From positions 434,001 to 498,000 of the forward strand of contig OZ241740.1 in NCBI GenBank assembly GCA_965200975.1: a stretch of DNA of 64,000 bases. The letters are read 5' to 3'. Below the pieces are notes generated by a model. That model had not been told where the DNA came from, searched no databases, and saw nothing but the letters and a program-made list of their open reading frames with translations. Position numbers and translations under genes: made by a program. This stretch comes from S5-327 sp965200975. GTDB taxonomy: Bacteria; Chloroflexota; Dehalococcoidia; Lucifugimonadales; Australimonadaceae. Positions 60,910 to 64,000 of the stretch are shown here, one piece after another (positions within the stretch are counted from its first letter, which is position 1; every line of letters begins with the position of its first letter).

Positions 60910-60936
60910 GCGGCTCTATCTCCGGTAAAGTGCTTT

Positions 60937-63159
60937 CTAGGTTGGTAGTTTATCACGCCTCGGACGCGCCGCCTTGCCCGCCTTCGGAGCGGGAGCGAGA
61001 GCGGCGGCTGCCGGAGCGTTCGCCCGGCTGACGCCGTGCACGCCGCGCACCCCTTCGATGCGGTTGAACAGCCGCGAGAGCTGTTCGAGGTTCGCCACCT
61101 GCACCGTGAGATGAACGGTCGCGGAGCCGTCGCCTGATACGTCGGTGCGCGTGCCGGCCAGGTTGACGCGCTCGGCGGAGGTGGCGCCTGTGATGTCGTG
61201 CAGCAGCCCGACGCGGTCGAACGCCTCGACGCGAATGTGAACGGGGAAGACATTCTTGGGCTGCCCCCACGCAACCGGGACAAGCCGGTCCGGCTCGGAG
61301 ACGTTGGGGATGTTCGGGCAGTTGTCCTTGTGAATGGTGACGCCCCGCGTCCGGGTGACGAACCCGGTGATGTCGTCCCCCGGAATCGGGCGGCAGCACT
61401 CGGCCATGCGCGTGAGCAGGTCGCCGACCCCAAGAACGCTGATTCCGGTCTTGACGACGGGGGCGGCGGCGTCCGCTGCCGCGTGCTTCCTGTCATGCTC
61501 CGCCTGCCGGGCGGAGAGCCTGCCCGCCACCTGGGCGATGGTGACGACGCCGCAACCGACGGCGGCGTAGAGGTCGTCGTTGGAGTCGTACCGGAACCAC
61601 CGGGCGACCTCGGAGTCGTCGATGTCGGCGTTCAGGCGCCGGTACTCGCGCTTGAGCAGGTCGCGTCCCCGCGTGATGTTGGCGCCGCGCTCCTGCCGCC
61701 GGAACCAGGCGCGGATGGCCTGCCGGGCGTTGGCGGTTTTTACATAGCCGAGGTGCGGGTTGATCCAATCGAGCGTCGGGCCGCGGGCGACCTTGCTCGT
61801 AAGCACCTCCACCGTGTCGCCGTTGTGCAGCTGCGCTCTGAGCGAGACGAGGCGCCCGTTCACCTTCGCACCGATGCACCGGTGGCCTATTTCGGTGTGG
61901 ATGCTGTAGGCGAAGTCGATGGGCGTTGAGCCGGCGGGCAGCTCGCGGATCTCGTTCTTGGGGGTGTAGACGAACACCTGATCCTGGAACAGGTCAGTGG
62001 TGACGTTCTCGATGAACTCCGCCGTGGCGGTGTCGTCGCGCTGCCAGTCGAGCAGCTGGCGGAGCCACGACATGCGCTCGTCGAACCGGCTGTCGCTGCT
62101 GCCGCCCTCTTTGTAGCTCCAGTGCGACGCGACGCCGTACTCGGCGACCTGGTGCATCTGGTAAGTGCGCAACTGTACCTCCACAGGCAGGCCGCCGATG
62201 GCCCGCACAGAGGTGTGGAGCGACTGGTACATATTCTCTTTCGGGTTGGCGATATAGTCGTCGAACTGGCCGGGGAGCGGCCTCCATAAGGTATGGACGG
62301 CGCCGAGCGCGGCATAGCATTCGGGGATGGTCGGCACAAGCACGCGCAACGCGAAGAGGTCGTATATCTGGCTGATCTGCTTGCCCTGGTGCTCGTACGC
62401 CTGGGCCTTGCGGTAGATGCTGTAGAGGTGCTTCGGGCGCCCGTAGACTTCGGCGCTGAACCCGGCGCGGGCGAGCTCGCGCTTGAGCACGTCGGTGATC
62501 TGATCGACGTACGCCTCGCGCTCCGTCCGCTTCGCCGCGATGAGTGTCGAAATGCGCTTGTACTCGTCGGGGAGGAGGTAGCGGAACGCGAGGTCTTCGA
62601 GTTGCCACTTCACCTCGCCCATGCCGAGCCGATGCGCGAGGGGCGCGTAGATGTCCAGCGTCTCCCGGGCTATCGCCATGCGCCGGGCGGCGGAGAGCGC
62701 GCCGAGGGTGTGCATATTGTGCAGCCGGTCGGCCAGCTTGATGAGGACGACGCGGATGTCCTCCGCCATCGCGACGAGCATCTTGCGCAGGCTCTCGGCC
62801 TGGCTGTCGCTGCGCACCACCAGCGGCTGCGCGTCGCCCGTGAGCGTGTCGATGCGCGCGAGCTTCGTCACCCCGTCGACGAGCTTCGCGACGTCGTCTC
62901 CGAACCGCTTGCGAATATCGCCGAGCGACACATCGCAGTCCTCAACGACGTCATGAAGGAGCGCCGCGGCGACGGTGGGCGCGTCGAGCTTGAGGTTCGC
63001 AAGGTAAAGCGCCGCCTCGACCGGATGGTCGATGTAGGGCTCGCCGGAGCGCCGGGTCTGGCCCTCATGGGCCTCGACGGCGAACTCGAGGGCCTCCTCG
63101 ACGAACCTTGCCCCATCGGCGGGCAAGTACTCCCGAATACGTTCGAGCAAGGTCTCCAT
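60937..63159 (-). CDS. RelA/SpoT-family (p)ppGpp synthetase/hydrolase
   Basis: Bifunctional Rel-type stringent-response enzyme (740 aa). The HD hydrolase domain has HDVVEDCD and LIKLADRLHNM. The synthetase domain has GRPKHLYSIYRKAQ and NPKENMYQSLHTSV. TGS (VFVYTPKNEIRELPAGSTPIDFAY) and C-terminal ACT domains follow. Both catalytic halves look intact. ATG at 63159 lies 6 nt after a TATAAT on the minus strand, so the mRNA is probably leaderless. A further upstream in-frame start (63213) would cross that promoter. Confidence 0.95.
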   Translation of the reverse strand: METLLERIREYLPADGARFVEEALEFAVEAHEGQTRRSGEPYIDHPVEAALYLANLKLDAPTVAAALLHDVVEDCDVSLGDIRKRFGDDVAKLVDGVTKLARIDTLTGDAQPLVVRSDSQAESLRKMLVAMAEDIRVVLIKLADRLHNMHTLGALSAARRMAIARETLDIYAPLAHRLGMGEVKWQLEDLAFRYLLPDEYKRISTLIAAKRTEREAYVDQITDVLKRELARAGFSAEVYGRPKHLYSIYRKAQAYEHQGKQISQIYDLFALRVLVPTIPECYAALGAVHTLWRPLPGQFDDYIANPKENMYQSLHTSVRAIGGLPVEVQLRTYQMHQVAEYGVASHWSYKEGGSSDSRFDERMSWLRQLLDWQRDDTATAEFIENVTTDLFQDQVFVYTPKNEIRELPAGSTPIDFAYSIHTEIGHRCIGAKVNGRLVSLRAQLHNGDTVEVLTSKVARGPTLDWINPHLGYVKTANARQAIRAWFRRQERGANITRGRDLLKREYRRLNADIDDSEVARWFRYDSNDDLYAAVGCGVVTIAQVAGRLSARQAEHDRKHAAADAAAPVVKTGISVLGVGDLLTRMAECCRPIPGDDITGFVTRTRGVTIHKDNCPNIPNVSEPDRLVPVAWGQPKNVFPVHIRVEAFDRVGLLHDITGATSAERVNLAGTRTDVSGDGSATVHLTVQVANLEQLSRLFNRIEGVRGVHGVSRANAPAAAALAPAPKAGKAARPRRDKLPT

Positions 63160-63165
63160 ACGCGC

Positions 63166-63171
63166 ATTATA
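63166..63171 (-). promoter_or_regulatory. -10 hexamer of relA/spoT
   Basis: Consensus TATAAT on the minus strand, 6 nt before the start codon. Confidence 0.55.
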
Positions 63172-63248
63172 GCCCTCTCGCCGGCGCTGCCCCGCAGGCG
63201 GGCTGAAGAGCAAACTCCCTCCCCGGTTTCCGAGCTTCCCCTGGGAGT

Positions 63249-63272
63249 CCGGGGGAACGGACGCTCTCCCGG
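63249..63272. repeat. Dispersed hairpin repeat, copy 5 (diverged)
   Basis: CCGGGGGAACG, GA, CGCTCTCCCGG, in copy-1 orientation, preceded by a CCCCTGGGAGT remnant of the flanking CCAGGGGGT and followed by CGGCGCGCCGGCG. It sits in the divergent relA-hisS gap. Confidence 0.65.
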
Positions 63273-63328
63273 CGGCGCGCCGGCGCCGACTCCCCCGCTA
63301 TTCCCTCTCCGGCGCAGCTCCGGGAGCC

Positions 63329-63334
63329 TATAAT
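63329..63334 (+). promoter_or_regulatory. -10 hexamer of hisS
   Basis: Consensus TATAAT ending 7 nt before the hisS ATG, with no visible ribosome site. Confidence 0.55.
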
Positions 63335-63341
63335 AGGCGCT

Positions 63342-64000
63342 ATGCAGCAAGCTCCCCGCGGCGCAGACGACATCCTCCCCGGCCAGCAACGCTACTGGTC
63401 GTTCACGCAGGCTACGCTTGCCGGCGCCGCCCACGCGTTCGGCTACGCGCGCATCGACACGCCCATGTTCGAGGACACGCGCCTCTTCACCCGCACGGTC
63501 GGCGAAGAGACCGACATCGTGCAGAAGGAGATGTACACGTTCGAAGACCGCGGAGGGCAGTCGCTCACGCTGCGCCCGGAGGGAACGGCGGCGGTCTGCC
63601 GCGCCTACATCGAGCACGGCCTCCACAATCAGGCGCAGCCGGTGCGCCTCTACTACTTCTGTCCGATGTTCCGGTACGACCGCCCGCAGGCCGGACGCTA
63701 CCGGCAGTTTCATCAGTTCGGAGTCGAGGCTATCGGCGACGGCGGCGCGACCGTCGATCTCGAAGTCATACAGCTCGCGATGCTCGGCATGGAACGGCTG
63801 GGGCTTGGCGGCATGACGCTGGCGCTGAACAACATCGGCGACCGCCAGGACAGGCCGCGGTACATCGAGGCGCTGCGCGAGCACTTCCGCCCTCATCGCG
63901 CCCACCTCGGCAGGGACGACCAGCGCCGGTTCGAAACGAGCCCCCTGCGCCTGCTCGACTCGAAAGAGCTGGCCGGCGAGTCGTTTACGGAGACCGCGCC
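63342..64000 (+). CDS. hisS: Histidyl-tRNA synthetase (N-terminal part, runs off window)
   Basis: The first 219 residues of a class II aminoacyl-tRNA synthetase. It opens MQQAPRGADDILPGQQRYW, followed by motif 1 (FGYARIDTPMFEDTRLFTR), LTLRPEGTAAVCRAYIEH, and motif 2 (FCPMFRYDRPQAGRYRQFHQFGVEAIG). These match HisS closely. No stop occurs before the window ends. Transcription diverges from relA/spoT. Confidence 0.95.
   Translation, partial: MQQAPRGADDILPGQQRYWSFTQATLAGAAHAFGYARIDTPMFEDTRLFTRTVGEETDIVQKEMYTFEDRGGQSLTLRPEGTAAVCRAYIEHGLHNQAQPVRLYYFCPMFRYDRPQAGRYRQFHQFGVEAIGDGGATVDLEVIQLAMLGMERLGLGGMTLALNNIGDRQDRPRYIEALREHFRPHRAHLGRDDQRRFETSPLRLLDSKELAGESFTETA

Overview
This is a high-GC (roughly 62-65 %) bacterial chromosome segment with short intergenic gaps, many 1-4 nt start/stop overlaps and frequent GTG/TTG starts. 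The gene content points to the Chloroflexota, most likely a Dehalococcoidia/SAR202-type marine or sponge-associated lineage: Rieske ring-hydroxylating oxygenases, a luciferase-like flavin oxidoreductase, a form II CO-dehydrogenase-like cluster, Pro/Thr-rich lipoproteins, a sortase and a large ankyrin protein. The lineage is inferred from gene families; no 16S rRNA is present.

Layout. 1-9.5 kb is housekeeping: an RRM protein, a biotin carboxylase/BCCP pair with a Rieske ferredoxin, groES-groEL under a variant CIRCE operator, gyrA with a cysteine-rich insertion, and rplU-rpmA-rpmE. 9.5-24.6 kb is mixed: a DUF1385 membrane protein, a Rieske oxygenase, recN, lipA, priA, a repeat-rich lipoprotein, def, a flavin oxidoreductase, and hisF-HAD-hisIE as an overlapping operon. 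24.6-26.1 kb holds an array of four exact 70-bp-period palindromic repeats ending at the start codon of a Fic/winged-helix protein. 26.2-29.3 kb is a tight four-gene operon (AMDase/maleate-isomerase fold, GlcG/HbpS, DUF1330, GlcG fused to three RidA domains).

29.4-37.7 kb holds a CAP lipoprotein, a polyprenyl synthase, metG, tRNA-Val, a sortase overlapping a TlpA-like lipoprotein whose redox motif contains an in-frame UGA followed by a hairpin (predicted selenoprotein), rplS, pfkA and an isolated 5S rRNA. 37.8-44.3 kb holds an S1-domain protein, clpC, a metallo-hydrolase and a GatC-like/amidase pair. 44.4-48.5 kb (minus strand) is a probable aromatic-catabolic operon: Rieske oxygenase, membrane protein, LigB-type extradiol dioxygenase and a 4,5-dihydroxyphthalate-decarboxylase-like protein. 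50.0-56.3 kb (minus) is a molybdenum hydroxylase operon in the order S-L-M-MoxR-VWA. 56.4-59.2 kb is an ankyrin protein with an apparently dead restriction-nuclease-like head. The end holds a MetE-like gene broken by a 16-bp tandem duplication, rpsT, relA/spoT and the start of hisS.

Themes worth noting: (1) the UGA-containing TlpA; (2) the Fic-linked palindrome array; (3) the GlcG-RidA3 operon; (4) the nuclease-like/ankyrin fusion; (5) a dispersed hairpin family in gaps; and (6) repeated -10 hexamers placed about 6 nt before start codons, suggesting leaderless mRNAs.
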